64,000 nt of DNA. Origin: Nocardia caishijiensis NBRC 108228. GTDB taxonomy: Bacteria > Actinomycetota > Actinomycetes > Mycobacteriales > Mycobacteriaceae. Shown one piece after another: positions 32,821 to 41,339 of the stretch; the first letter of the stretch is position 1, and the number at the start of each line of letters is the position of its first letter. The notes under the pieces were generated by a model. The model saw nothing but the letters and a program-made list of their open reading frames with translations. It did not search any database and was not told where the DNA came from. The stretch spans positions 62,001-126,000 of the forward strand of contig NZ_BDBE01000012.1 of the NCBI RefSeq assembly GCF_001612825.1, given 5' to 3'. The position numbers and the translations under genes were made by a program.

Positions 32821-35085
32821 CTATCGCGGCGCGTCACCACCCAGTCCGGGGAACCATTCGCCGGGCGTACTCGGGCTCGGTGCGGGCGGGATGATGATGA
32901 TCGGGGCCGGATTGCGTGGTGTGTCGCTCGGCGGATTGAGAATGTCGAATCCGCCACCACCACCGCCTCCACCGGACGCGGGCGGCGGCGCGGGCACCAG
33001 TGACCCGCTGCCGCCAAGCGGCGGCGTCGGGAACTCCTCCGCGGGCGACCCGGCGAGCGCGCTGTCCATCGTCTGCTTCCAGATGTCGGCGGGCAGGCCC
33101 GACCCCCAGATCGGGTTGCCTCGGCCGTCGCGCAACGGCTGCGGATGCTCGGTGCCCACCCAGACCGCCGTCGACAGCGACGGGGTGTACCCGACCATCC
33201 AGGCGTCCTTGTTCGCCTTGGTCTCACCCAGCTGGGTGGTCCCGGTCTTGCTGGCCGACGGCCTGCCCCCGGCCAGCCCGTGCCCGTTGGAGTAGTTCGC
33301 GATCGGTTCCATCGCCCGCGTCGTCGTGTCGGCGATGGCCGGACTGATCCGCTGCTCCGGCTCCGGAAGTTGTTTGCCCCTTCGGGTTTCCGGCGCGCCG
33401 CGATCGAGCAGCACCTGGCCGTTCCCGGTGGTCACCCGCTGCACGAAGTACGGCTGCCGATACACACCCGACGCGGCGAGCGTGGCATACGCCGACGCCA
33501 TGTCGATCGGCCGAACCTGATACTGCCCCAACACGATTCCGTTGAGCGGTGGCTCGCCGCCCTCGGTGAGGGACTCGCCGTCCACCCCCGGGATGTGCTC
33601 GGGGATGCCCGCAAGATGCGCTGCCTGGGCGATCGAGCGTGGTCCGTCACCCATGGTCATGGTGAGCCGGTAGAAACTGGTGTTGAGCGAGCGTTTCAGC
33701 GCCTCGGCCAGTGAACACCGCCCACACGAATCGCCGTCGGCGTTGGTGATGGTCGTGCCTCGATCGGTGATCGGGGAACTGTCGATCGCCCGCGTCACCG
33801 GGATGCCCTGCATCTGGGCGGCGACGAGTGCGAAAACCTTGAAGGCGGAACCGGTTTGCAGCGGCGCCTGGGCGAAGTCGAAGCCGGTGCCGTCCTCGCC
33901 GCCGTAGTAGGCCCGCACCGCACCGCTGCGCGGGTCGACCGACACCACCGCCGCCCGCAATTCCGGTGGCTGCCAGGCGGTTCGGGCGCGCACGCTGTCG
34001 ACGGCGCCCGCTTGCGCGACCGGGTCGATCGTCGTGGTGATCTGCAGGGCACCGGTGTTGATGTCGGCGTCGGTGAGCCCGGCGGCGCGCAGTTCGCGCA
34101 ACACCATGGTGCGGATGTGTCCCTCGGGGCCGGAGGCAACGGGTTCGGTCGCCACGTCGTCGAGGGCGAGGATCGGTGGGAACACCGTCGCGTCACGGTC
34201 ACCCGGTGCGAGCACGCGCATCTCGACCATCCCGTCGAGCACGTACTGCCAGCGGGCGCGCAGCTGGTCGAAGTGGTTCTCGGGATCGAGCACCGAGGGT
34301 GAGCGGATCACGGCGGCCAGCACCGCCCCCTCGGCGAGGGTCAGCTCGGGCACCGGTTTACCGAAGTAGGCCTTGGCCGCCGCCGCGATGCCGTAGGCAC
34401 CGCGCCCGTAGTAGATGGTGTTCAGGTAGGCGGCGAGGATCTCGTCCTTGCTCCACTGCCGCGACATCTTCGCCGCGATGATGAGCTCGCGCATCTTGCG
34501 GGTGACGGTGCGTTCGGAGCTCAGGAAGGCGTTCTTCACGTACTGCTGCGTGATCGTCGACCCGCCACCGGCGTTGTCGTGTCCGGCCAGGTTGTCCCTG
34601 GCCGCGCGCAGGAAGCCGCTGGTGGAGTACCCGGCGTTGGTGTAGAAGGTGCGGTCCTCGGCCGCGAGCACCGCCTCCCGCACGTGCATCGGTACCTCGG
34701 TGAGCGGAATCGGGATCCGGTTTCCTTGCGGCGGAATGATTTTCGCCAGCACGGTGGTGCCGTCGGCGGCCAGCACGGTCGCCGGTTGCTCGACGGCCAC
34801 CTCACCCGGTTCGGGAATCTCCGAACTCCAGTACACCGCGACGAACAGCAACGCGGGCACACACACGAAGATCACGAACAGCGCGAACACCAACCGCCGG
34901 ATCCGCTGCGCCCTGGTGCGCGGTGGGCGCGGTGGACTGTCGTCGTCGGCCGCCAGCCGGGCAGCCTGGGCTCGCCGGGCCGCTCCCTTGCGCGGTCGCT
35001 GCTCGCGCAGTGGATCCCGGAAGCCTGCGATCGACGTATACGGCACGTCCTCGTCGGAACGCCCGCGCCTGCCGGCCACGACCAT
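32821..35085 (-). CDS. Second class A penicillin-binding protein
   Basis: 754 aa, bifunctional peptidoglycan synthase, a paralogue of the ponA product 6 kb away. Short basic cytoplasmic tail (1-65), one membrane segment (LVFALFVIFVCVPALLFVAV), GT51 domain (EDRTFYTNAG with catalytic Glu near 140, GGSTITQQYVKNAF, KDEILAAYLNTIYYG), transpeptidase (SxxK in LQTGSAFKVF near 412, SLN in RSLNTSFYR, KTGTTQLG near 615) and a Pro/Gly-rich outer tail with a poly-Gly run. All catalytic motifs are intact. It lacks the 200-residue proline-rich N-terminal tail of the other copy. Confidence 0.95.
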   Translation of the reverse strand: MVVAGRRGRSDEDVPYTSIAGFRDPLREQRPRKGAARRAQAARLAADDDSPPRPPRTRAQRIRRLVFALFVIFVCVPALLFVAVYWSSEIPEPGEVAVEQPATVLAADGTTVLAKIIPPQGNRIPIPLTEVPMHVREAVLAAEDRTFYTNAGYSTSGFLRAARDNLAGHDNAGGGSTITQQYVKNAFLSSERTVTRKMRELIIAAKMSRQWSKDEILAAYLNTIYYGRGAYGIAAAAKAYFGKPVPELTLAEGAVLAAVIRSPSVLDPENHFDQLRARWQYVLDGMVEMRVLAPGDRDATVFPPILALDDVATEPVASGPEGHIRTMVLRELRAAGLTDADINTGALQITTTIDPVAQAGAVDSVRARTAWQPPELRAAVVSVDPRSGAVRAYYGGEDGTGFDFAQAPLQTGSAFKVFALVAAQMQGIPVTRAIDSSPITDRGTTITNADGDSCGRCSLAEALKRSLNTSFYRLTMTMGDGPRSIAQAAHLAGIPEHIPGVDGESLTEGGEPPLNGIVLGQYQVRPIDMASAYATLAASGVYRQPYFVQRVTTGNGQVLLDRGAPETRRGKQLPEPEQRISPAIADTTTRAMEPIANYSNGHGLAGGRPSASKTGTTQLGETKANKDAWMVGYTPSLSTAVWVGTEHPQPLRDGRGNPIWGSGLPADIWKQTMDSALAGSPAEEFPTPPLGGSGSLVPAPPPASGGGGGGGGFDILNPPSDTPRNPAPIIIIPPAPSPSTPGEWFPGLGGDAPR

Positions 35086-35150
35086 CTCCTCCCGTCGGTG
35101 CAGGCGACTCTACCCGTCGTCGCCGCCCAGATCCGGGAGGAGCGCGCCCG

Positions 35151-36056
35151 TCAGCTCTTCACGCCGCCCGCGGTGAGGCCGGAGATGATGCGGCGCTGGA
35201 AGATCAGCACCATGATCACCAGCGGCACGGTGACGATCACACCGGCGGCCATGATCGCCGCGTACGGCTGCACCAGCGGGTCGTTGCCGGAGAAACTCGC
35301 GATGGCGACGGTCACCGGCCGGGTCTGCTCACCGGAGAGAAGCCGGGCGAGCAGGTACTCGTTGACCGAGGCGATGAACGCGAGGATGGCGGTGGTGAAC
35401 ACCGCGGGCGCGGCCAGCGGCAGCATGATGAGCCGGAAGGCCTGCAGCTTGCTCGCACCGTCGATGCGCGCGGCTTCCTCGAGTTCCCACGGCAGTTCGG
35501 CGAAGAACGACGCGAGGATGTAGACCGTCAACGGCAGCACGAACGAGATGTTCGGGATGATCATCGCCTGGTACTCGCCGATCCAGCCGAGATCGGTGAA
35601 CAGCTGGAACAGTGGCGTCACCAGCACGACGGCCGGGAACATCGACGCCGACAGGATCAGCCCCGACACCAGGTACTTGCCCGCGAAGGTCATCCGGGCC
35701 AGCGCGTACGCGGCGAGCACACCGAGGGCGAGCGCCACCGCCGTGGTGGCCGAGCCGATGATGACGCTGTTGAGCAACGCCTTGCCGAAGTCGTTGCCAC
35801 GGCTGGTGTCGAAGGCGTTGCGGAAGTTCTCCAGCGTCACGTGCGTTGGCCACGGGGTGCTGGAGAAGGTGTGGGCAGGGTCGCGGAACGCGACGACGGC
35901 CATCCAGTAGAAGGGACCGAGGCCCCACACCAGCACGATCGCCACACCGAGGTAGAGCCGGACCGTGCGGAGCTTCTTCCGCCACGGCGAGGGTGGTGCC
36001 ACCACCGGGGCCTTGCGTGCGGCGGGGGCGGGCTCTTTGGTCATCGAGATGCTCAT
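35151..36056 (-). CDS. sugB: Sugar ABC transporter permease, SugB/MalG type
   Basis: 301 aa, six membrane segments. The permease-ATPase coupling loop is EEAARIDGASKLQAFRLIMLPLAAPAVF (the EAA motif). Other segments are FYWMAVVAFRDPAHTFSSTP and MFPAVVLVTPLFQLF. Its ATG overlaps the stop of the upstream permease by one base. Last gene of the binding protein-permease-permease unit; with sugA and an MsmK/SugC-type ATPase it should import an oligosaccharide, probably trehalose by analogy with mycobacterial LpqY-SugABC. Substrate inferred only. Confidence 0.88.
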   Translation of the reverse strand: MSISMTKEPAPAARKAPVVAPPSPWRKKLRTVRLYLGVAIVLVWGLGPFYWMAVVAFRDPAHTFSSTPWPTHVTLENFRNAFDTSRGNDFGKALLNSVIIGSATTAVALALGVLAAYALARMTFAGKYLVSGLILSASMFPAVVLVTPLFQLFTDLGWIGEYQAMIIPNISFVLPLTVYILASFFAELPWELEEAARIDGASKLQAFRLIMLPLAAPAVFTTAILAFIASVNEYLLARLLSGEQTRPVTVAIASFSGNDPLVQPYAAIMAAGVIVTVPLVIMVLIFQRRIISGLTAGGVKS

Positions 36057-37033
36057 CAGTGCGCCTTCCGCTGTTCTTCCTGCGTGCGAACGGCGTTGGC
36101 GCCCAACACCTTCACCAGCACGAAGGCGATGGCGAACACGAGCACGAAGGTGATCGTCGACAGGGCGGCCGCACTGTTGGGGCCCTGGCGCACCTGTTCG
36201 ACCACCAGTACCGACAGCGTGCCGGTGGCCGGGTTGGCACCGGTCATGATCGCGGGCAGGTCGTACATGCGCAGCGCGTCCATGGTGCGGAACAGCACCG
36301 CGACCAACAACGCGGGCTTGAGCAGCGGCAGCGTGATGTGGATGAACCGCTGCCAGGCGGTCGCGCCGTCGACCTTGGCGGCCTCGTACACGTCGTTCGG
36401 AATCACCTGCAGCCCGGCCAGAATCAGCAGCGCCATGAACGGTGTCGTCTTCCAGACGTCGGCCACGATCACCGCGAAGCGCGAGGCCCACACCTCCGTG
36501 GTCCACAGGATGTGGGTGCCGAGCACCCGGTTCACCACGCCGTCGTACTGGAACATGAACTCCCACAGCCGCGCCGTGACAGCGGTCGGGATGGCCCACG
36601 GAATCAGCACCGCCGCGCGCAGCAACGCCCGGCCGCGGAAGGTCTTGCCCATCACCATGGCCATGCCGAGGCCGAGGGTGGCCTCGATGGTCACGGTCAC
36701 CACGGTGAAGAACAGGGTGACCCCGACCGCCGCCCAGAACTGGGAGCCGAGCGTGCCGGTGGGGCACGCGCCGGTGCCCATCAGCGAATTACATTGCTGC
36801 AGCAGCCAATGCGTGTAGTTGTCCAGCCCGGCACTGCCGCCCTCGACGAACATGCCGGTGGCGGGGTCGATGCCCTCGTCCTTGCGGAACGACATCCACA
36901 GCGCCTGGAACACCGGATACCCGATGACCACCGCCAGTGCGACCATCACCGGCGTGACGAACAGCCACGCCTTGCCGGATCGTCGCAGTTCCAGCGCTAG
37001 CCCGCGCTGCTTGGCTCCCGAAGGATCCGACAC
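36056..37033 (-). CDS. sugA: Sugar ABC transporter permease, SugA/MalF type
   Basis: 325 aa, about six membrane segments (WLFVTPVMVALAVVIGYPVF first). The EAA coupling loop reads YEAAKVDGATAWQRF. An extracytoplasmic loop after the first helix (FRKDEGIDPATGMFVEGG to PTGTLGSQFW) is longer than in MalG-type partners. It is 42 bp after the binding-protein gene and overlaps sugB. Similarity to SugA in the region LIPWAIPTAVTARLWEFMFQ supports the family call. Confidence 0.87.
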   Translation of the reverse strand: MSDPSGAKQRGLALELRRSGKAWLFVTPVMVALAVVIGYPVFQALWMSFRKDEGIDPATGMFVEGGSAGLDNYTHWLLQQCNSLMGTGACPTGTLGSQFWAAVGVTLFFTVVTVTIEATLGLGMAMVMGKTFRGRALLRAAVLIPWAIPTAVTARLWEFMFQYDGVVNRVLGTHILWTTEVWASRFAVIVADVWKTTPFMALLILAGLQVIPNDVYEAAKVDGATAWQRFIHITLPLLKPALLVAVLFRTMDALRMYDLPAIMTGANPATGTLSVLVVEQVRQGPNSAAALSTITFVLVFAIAFVLVKVLGANAVRTQEEQRKAH

Positions 37034-37075
37034 CGTTTCTACTCTCCTACGGTCTGGTCGGGTCCGCTGCCTGCG

Positions 37076-38359
37076 CTACGAACCGGAACCGGCAGTCTCG
37101 ATGCCCTTTTGCATGCCCGCGACCGCATCGTCGACGGACTTGGTCTTGTTCAGGGCAGCATAGGCGTTGTCCTGGATGGCTTTCGACACCGCCGGGTAGA
37201 ACGGGGTGACCGGACGGGGCACCGCGTTGGCGATGGATTCCTTCAGCGTGGGCAGGTACGGCATCTTGGCGTTGAGGGCCGGGTCGTCGTACACCGAGGA
37301 GCGCACCGGCGGCAGCGCGCCCGCGGCGATGATCTGCTGGGCCTCTTCGCTGATCAGGTAACGGATGAAGTCGGCCGCGGTGGCCTTGTTCTTGGAGAAC
37401 GCGCTGATCGCGGCGTTGTAACCACCGAGGGTCGAGGCGCCGATACCGGTGCTGCCGGGCAGCGGGGCCACGCCGAACTTGTCCTTCACCACACTGCTGT
37501 CGGCGTTGGCCTGGCCGTACAGGTAGGGCCAGTTGCGCAGGAACAGCAGCTTGCCCGTCTCGAAGGCGCTGGCGCTCTCACCTTCCTTGAAGGTGATGGC
37601 TTCCTTGGGGATGTCGCCGCGGTCGTAGGCGTCGACGAGCATCTTCAGACCGGCCTTGGACTCCGGGCTGTTCACGGTTGGGGTCTTGCCGTCGGAACCG
37701 ACGAAGCTGCCGCCGTAAGCGTTGATGACCTCGGCGGTGTTCACGGTCAGGCCCTCGTAGGGGGCGAGCTGACCGGCGTAGCAGCCGATGTTGTTGTCGC
37801 GGGCCACCTGGCACATGCCGAGCATCTCGGTCCAGGTGCGCGGCGGGTTGGGAACCAGGTCCTTGCGGTAGTACAGCAGGCCGCCGTTGGTGTTCTTCGG
37901 GGCCGCGTACAGCTTGCCGTTGTAGGTCGCGCTGGCCACGGTGGGCGCGAGCAGCGGCGCGGTGTCGATCGCGAAGTTGCCCTCGAGCGGCTGCACCCAG
38001 CCCTTCGCGGCGAACTCGGCGGTGTCCTTCACGTCAAGGGCGACGACGTCGTAGCCGTCCTGCTTGGCGCGGAAGTGCTCGGCGAGGTCGTCGTGCTGCT
38101 GGGTACCGTCGGCCGACTGCTCCTTGAACGTCACCTGCTCGTTCGGGTGCGCGGCGTTCCACCGGTCGATGAGCTGCTTGACCACACCGGTCTCGGTGGT
38201 GTCCTTGCCCTCGACGTAGGTGATCGGCCCGCGCCCGGTCAGGTTCTGGTCGAGCGCGTTGCCGCCGTTGTCACTCGAGCAGGCGCTGGTGAACGATGCG
38301 GTAAGCAACGCAATCGAGGCAGCAGCCATCGTCGCTCTGGGGACAAACTTCAAGGCCAT
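37076..38359 (-). CDS. lpqY: Sugar-binding lipoprotein of ABC transporter (LpqY-like)
   Basis: 427 aa from the ATG at 38359 (MALKFVPRATMAAASIALL), with lipobox ASFTSAC giving a lipid-anchored Cys. Family-1 solute-binding fold: DVVALDVKDTAEFAAKGWVQ, LYAAPKNTNGGLLYYRKDL, FETGKLLFLRNWPYLYG and ALPPVRSSVYDDP are the usual MalE/LpqY landmarks. It heads the lpqY-sugA-sugB unit. The matching ATPase gene lies about 4.8 kb upstream on the same strand (43161-44243). Trehalose is the expected ligand by analogy, but the binding pocket cannot be verified by eye. Confidence 0.83.
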   Translation of the reverse strand: MALKFVPRATMAAASIALLTASFTSACSSDNGGNALDQNLTGRGPITYVEGKDTTETGVVKQLIDRWNAAHPNEQVTFKEQSADGTQQHDDLAEHFRAKQDGYDVVALDVKDTAEFAAKGWVQPLEGNFAIDTAPLLAPTVASATYNGKLYAAPKNTNGGLLYYRKDLVPNPPRTWTEMLGMCQVARDNNIGCYAGQLAPYEGLTVNTAEVINAYGGSFVGSDGKTPTVNSPESKAGLKMLVDAYDRGDIPKEAITFKEGESASAFETGKLLFLRNWPYLYGQANADSSVVKDKFGVAPLPGSTGIGASTLGGYNAAISAFSKNKATAADFIRYLISEEAQQIIAAGALPPVRSSVYDDPALNAKMPYLPTLKESIANAVPRPVTPFYPAVSKAIQDNAYAALNKTKSVDDAVAGMQKGIETAGSGS

Positions 38360-38522
38360 CGCAGACACTCCAGGGTCGAGACAGTGAGCAGCAGCACAGT
38401 GCGTCGGTGCACCGGTCAACATACATGGTGCGGCTCGCTGCGTCCGATCGTCCTGCCACATCGGCTACTTTGCGGTCAGTTCGATGAGCGGCTCCGTCGG
38501 TGCGGTGTCCTAGGCTCGATCC

Positions 38523-39356
38523 GTGACCAGTCCCTCGCCGTCGGCACCCGACCGGATGCTCACCCGGATCGGTGGTCTGCTGCGCAAGGCCGAGGCCACC
38601 GACAACGAGCACGAGGCCGAGGCATTCCTCGCGGCGGCGCAACGGCTGGCGACGAAGTCGTCGATCGATCTGGCGGTGGCGCGCTCGCATGTGGCGCGCC
38701 GTGAGCGCAGGTCGACGCCGGTGCAGCGGATCATTCCGATCGGGGAGCCCGGCCGGAAGGGGTTGCGCACCTACGTGCAGTTGTTCGTCGCCATCGCCAC
38801 GGCCAACGACGTGCGCTGCGATGTCGCCCGGACCTCGACCCAGGTGTACGCGTACGGCTTCGAGGCGGATATCGATGCGTGCGAGGCGTTGTACGCGAGT
38901 GTGCTGGTGCAGATGGTGCGGGCCTCGGATCACTACATCAAATCGGGGGCCTACCGCGAGGGCACGGTGGTCAAGGTGGTCACCGAGAAGCGATTCGGTC
39001 GGACGGCGCGCCGCGAGGTGCGGGCTCCGGTCGCCGGGGTGACGGCGCGGTTGAATTTCCAGATGGCGTTCGCGGCGCGGATCGGCGCGCGGCTGGCCGA
39101 GGTGAAGGCCGAGGTGGTCGCCGAGGAGTCGGCGGTCGAGTCGACCGGAACCGCACTCGCCCTGCGCGACAAGGAACTCGCCCTCACCGATTTCTACACC
39201 GCAACCTCGGAAGCCCGCGGCACCTGGCGGGGACCGCAGACCTCCACCGGCCACTCGGCCGCGGCCAGGCGAGCGGGCGACCGGGCGGGTCGCGATGCCC
39301 GTCTCGGCCCCTCGACCGAACTACCCGCCGCCCGAGGCAAGCTCACAGGACGATGA
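38523..39356 (+). CDS. DUF2786 domain protein
   Basis: 277 aa from a GTG. The N-terminal DUF2786 domain (about 12-52) reads RIGGLLRKAEATDNEHEAEAF and AAAQRLATKSSIDLAVAR, followed by a mixed domain (YVQLFVAIATANDVRCDVAR, FEADIDACEALYASVLVQM). The C-terminal part is basic and low-complexity. It overlaps the next gene (ATGA), a metallohydrolase with which it is paired in many actinobacteria. Function unknown. The 163-bp gap 38360-38522 to lpqY should hold both divergent promoters. Confidence 0.87.
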   Translation: MTSPSPSAPDRMLTRIGGLLRKAEATDNEHEAEAFLAAAQRLATKSSIDLAVARSHVARRERRSTPVQRIIPIGEPGRKGLRTYVQLFVAIATANDVRCDVARTSTQVYAYGFEADIDACEALYASVLVQMVRASDHYIKSGAYREGTVVKVVTEKRFGRTARREVRAPVAGVTARLNFQMAFAARIGARLAEVKAEVVAEESAVESTGTALALRDKELALTDFYTATSEARGTWRGPQTSTGHSAAARRAGDRAGRDARLGPSTELPAARGKLTGR

Positions 39357-39880
39357 ACCGCTCTGATCCGGCGCCGCGGCGCGACACGCAACGGGCGCGG
39401 GTCTACGACGCCGAGCAATTGGTGCGCGGTGCCTTCGACCGCGCGGAGGAATTCGGGCATCGCACTGTCGATATCTATGGTTCGCAGGTGACCTTGCCGG
39501 TCGAGCGACGATTCGCTTCGGTGGAATCGGTGCAGAGTTATGTCGACAAGGTCCTTGCGCTGAATTGGGTGCGGGCGCAATGGGATCGGTCCGCGATATC
39601 GGTGCGGGTGCGCATCCGGGCAGGAACGGGCGCGGCACATTACGAACGGTCCGATGCCGTACTCGCTGTTCCACTCCACACCGGCGCCACGGCGTGGGCA
39701 CTGCGCGAACTGGTCGTTCTCCACGAACTCGCCCACCACCTGGCGCCGTCCCCCGACGAAGCCCCCCACGGCCCCGAATTCTGTACTCGCTACGCGGAAT
39801 TGACCGACGGCGTGATCGGCCCCGAAGCGGCTCTGCTGATCCGCGCGACATTCGCCGGTTGCGGAGTCCGCTTCGGGTGA
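39353..39880 (+). CDS. TIGR04338-type metallohydrolase
   Basis: 175 aa. The zinc-protease helix VVLHELAHHLAPS (HExxH) is followed by HGPEFCTRYAELTD, giving a third ligand in the SprT/HEXXH style. The N-terminal part starts MNRSDPAPRRDTQRARVYDA. Its ATG overlaps the DUF2786 stop. Genome-wide co-occurrence with DUF2786 proteins suggests joint action; substrate unknown. Confidence 0.86.
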   Translation: MNRSDPAPRRDTQRARVYDAEQLVRGAFDRAEEFGHRTVDIYGSQVTLPVERRFASVESVQSYVDKVLALNWVRAQWDRSAISVRVRIRAGTGAAHYERSDAVLAVPLHTGATAWALRELVVLHELAHHLAPSPDEAPHGPEFCTRYAELTDGVIGPEAALLIRATFAGCGVRFG

Positions 39881-39893
39881 AACCCGAAGTCGG

Positions 39894-40148
39894 TCACCGG
39901 TTCCCGTTGCTGCCCGGGCCGCTGCCTCGTCCGCCTGCCCCCTGACCGCCACCCGCACCGGGAGACGTGCAGGACTTGCTATCGGTACAGGGCGAACTGC
40001 TCGACGAGCCGCCCTTGCCGCCACCGCCGAGCGACCCGGCGGCCTCGACGAAACTCGTCTGCGCGGTATCGCTCGGCGCGGCAGCGGCGGCGCCGACCCC
40101 CATCACGCTGAACGCGGCGATCATCACGGCGGCGATCGTGGTCTTCAT
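39894..40148 (-). CDS. Small secreted Gly/Ser-rich protein with two cysteines
   Basis: 84 aa. A clear signal peptide (MKTTIAAVMIAAFSVMGVGAAAAAPS, cut after AAA) precedes a 60-residue mature part rich in Gly and Ser, with PCTDSKSCTSPG as its only Cys pair, likely one disulfide loop. AAAGGGG lies upstream of the ATG. No family recognised. It stands alone between convergent genes; its stop is 13 bp from the metallohydrolase stop. Confidence 0.7.
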   Translation of the reverse strand: MKTTIAAVMIAAFSVMGVGAAAAAPSDTAQTSFVEAAGSLGGGGKGGSSSSSPCTDSKSCTSPGAGGGQGAGGRGSGPGSNGNR

Positions 40149-40229
40149 TGTTTCCCCTTTGTTCTCGATGACATGTTCATCGTGCTGCGAGGGAACTAAT
40201 GAATTCTGAAGAGCCGCTTGTATACAATG

Positions 40230-40258
40230 AATGAAGGCCCCGGTGTGGGGCCCTCATT
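40230..40258 (-). terminator. Terminator after ohr
   Basis: 12-bp stem with one G-T pair (AATGAAGGCCCC at 40230-40241 with 40247-40258), 5-nt loop, 13 bp past the ohr stop on its strand. Confidence 0.7.
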
Positions 40259-40270
40259 CGTTATCGCTGA

Positions 40271-40693
40271 TCAGTCCTCGGCGACCTGGACGTCGACATC
40301 GATGTTGCCGCGGGTCGCGTTGGAGTACGGGCACACCTGGTGTGCCTGGTCGGCCAACTGCTGGGCTTCCTCGCGGGTGAGGTGGGGGAGGGTGACCTCG
40401 AGGGTGACGGCGAGTTGGAATCCGCCCTTGTCGTTCGGGCCGATCGACACCTGCGCGCCCACCGCGGAGTCGGCGACATTGGCGCCCGCCTTCTTGCCGA
40501 CCAGGCGCAGCGCGGAATGGAAGCAGGCGGCGTAACCGGCCGCGAACAGCTGCTCGGGGTTGGTGCCCGCGCCGTCGCCGCCCATCTCCTTCGGCGGGGC
40601 GAGCACCACGTCGAGCTTGCCGTCGGTGGTGCGGGCGGAGCCGGTGCGGCCTTCGCCGGTGGCCAGGGCGTCGGCGGTGTAGAGAACCTGCAT
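40271..40693 (-). CDS. ohr: Organic hydroperoxide resistance protein Ohr
   Basis: OsmC/Ohr-family thiol peroxidase, 140 aa (MQVLYTADALATGEGRTGS). It reduces organic hydroperoxides with two cysteines: Cys in GYAACFHSAL and Cys in QVCPYSNATRGN, both present. An in-frame ATG at 40705 overlaps the regulator stop (ATGA) and would add four residues; either start is possible. Downstream of and co-transcribed with its MarR regulator OhrR. Confidence 0.93.
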   Translation of the reverse strand: MQVLYTADALATGEGRTGSARTTDGKLDVVLAPPKEMGGDGAGTNPEQLFAAGYAACFHSALRLVGKKAGANVADSAVGAQVSIGPNDKGGFQLAVTLEVTLPHLTREEAQQLADQAHQVCPYSNATRGNIDVDVQVAED

Positions 40694-40701
40694 GGGGAGT
40701 C

Positions 40702-41130
40702 TCATTTCTCGGTGAGGGAGTCGGTCAATTTGCGGAGCAGGGTGCGCAGGGCGACGGCTTCGTCGCCGGTCAGGCCCGCCGCCTGCGCCATTTCGGTGGG
40801 AATGGCACAGGCGGCGGCACGGACGGCCCGCCCGTGCTCGGTGAGCATGATGTCGACGCGGCGTTCGTCGTCGGCAGCCCGACGCCGCTGGACGAAACCG
40901 GTCGCCTCCAGACGTTTGAGCAGGGGTGACAAGGTGCCGGAGTCGAGTTCGAGCGCCGTGCCGAGTTCGCCGACGCTGCGGCCGTCGCGTTCCCACAGCG
41001 CCAGCATCACCAGGTACTGCGGGTAGGTGAGGCCGAGTTGTTCCAGCTTCGGACGGTAGGCCGCCGTCATCGCTCGCGACGCCGCGTAGAGCGGGAAGCA
41101 CAGCTGCTCGTCGAGGGTGAGTCCGTCGGT
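40702..41130 (-). CDS. ohrR: MarR-family organic-peroxide sensor OhrR
   Basis: 142 aa from the ATG at 41130 ([20 protein letters not shown]). The Cys in LCFPLYA is the conserved peroxide-sensing residue of OhrR. The winged helix is [16 protein letters not shown] to [21 protein letters not shown] 28-bp palindrome lies about 20 bp upstream of the start. The order ohrR-ohr with a shared operator fits repression relieved by organic hydroperoxides. A start 24 bp upstream is possible but would approach the palindrome. Confidence 0.92.
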   Translation of the reverse strand, partial: TDGLTLDEQLCFPLYAASRAMTAAYRPKLEQLGLTYPQYLVMLALWERDGRSVGELGTALELDSGTLSPLLKRLEATGFVQRRRAADDERRVDIMLTEHGRAVRAAACAIPTEMAQAAGLTGDEAVALRTLLRKLTDSLTEK

Positions 41131-41150
41131 CATGAGGATAACGATAGCGC

Positions 41151-41178
41151 ACAATTAAGTTGTGCACAACTAAATTGT
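41151..41178. promoter_or_regulatory. OhrR operator palindrome
   Basis: 28-bp inverted repeat, ACAATTAAGTTGTG followed by CACAACTAAATTGT, with only one mismatched pair of positions, centred 34 bp upstream of ohrR. The size and AT-rich arms match known OhrR-binding sites. Confidence 0.85.
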
Positions 41179-41339
41179 CGAAGGCGACCCACGCGCAAAT
41201 CGGTCGATCCCATGAGGACGGCTAGCTCTCCGCGAGGGCGGTGGTCGGGTTGCTGCGCCGGAATGTGTCGATGATCGCGAGCCCCGGTCGCGCGGCACGG
41301 GCGCCGAATCGTCGTCCCGTGGCCTCCGCACGCCGACGC

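Noticed and set aside
41222..41339. Possible C-terminal gene relic on the minus strand ending GLAIIDTFRRSNPTTALAES
   Set aside because: It looks protein-like and ends in a stop just after menC, but I could not match it to a family, and it has no start.
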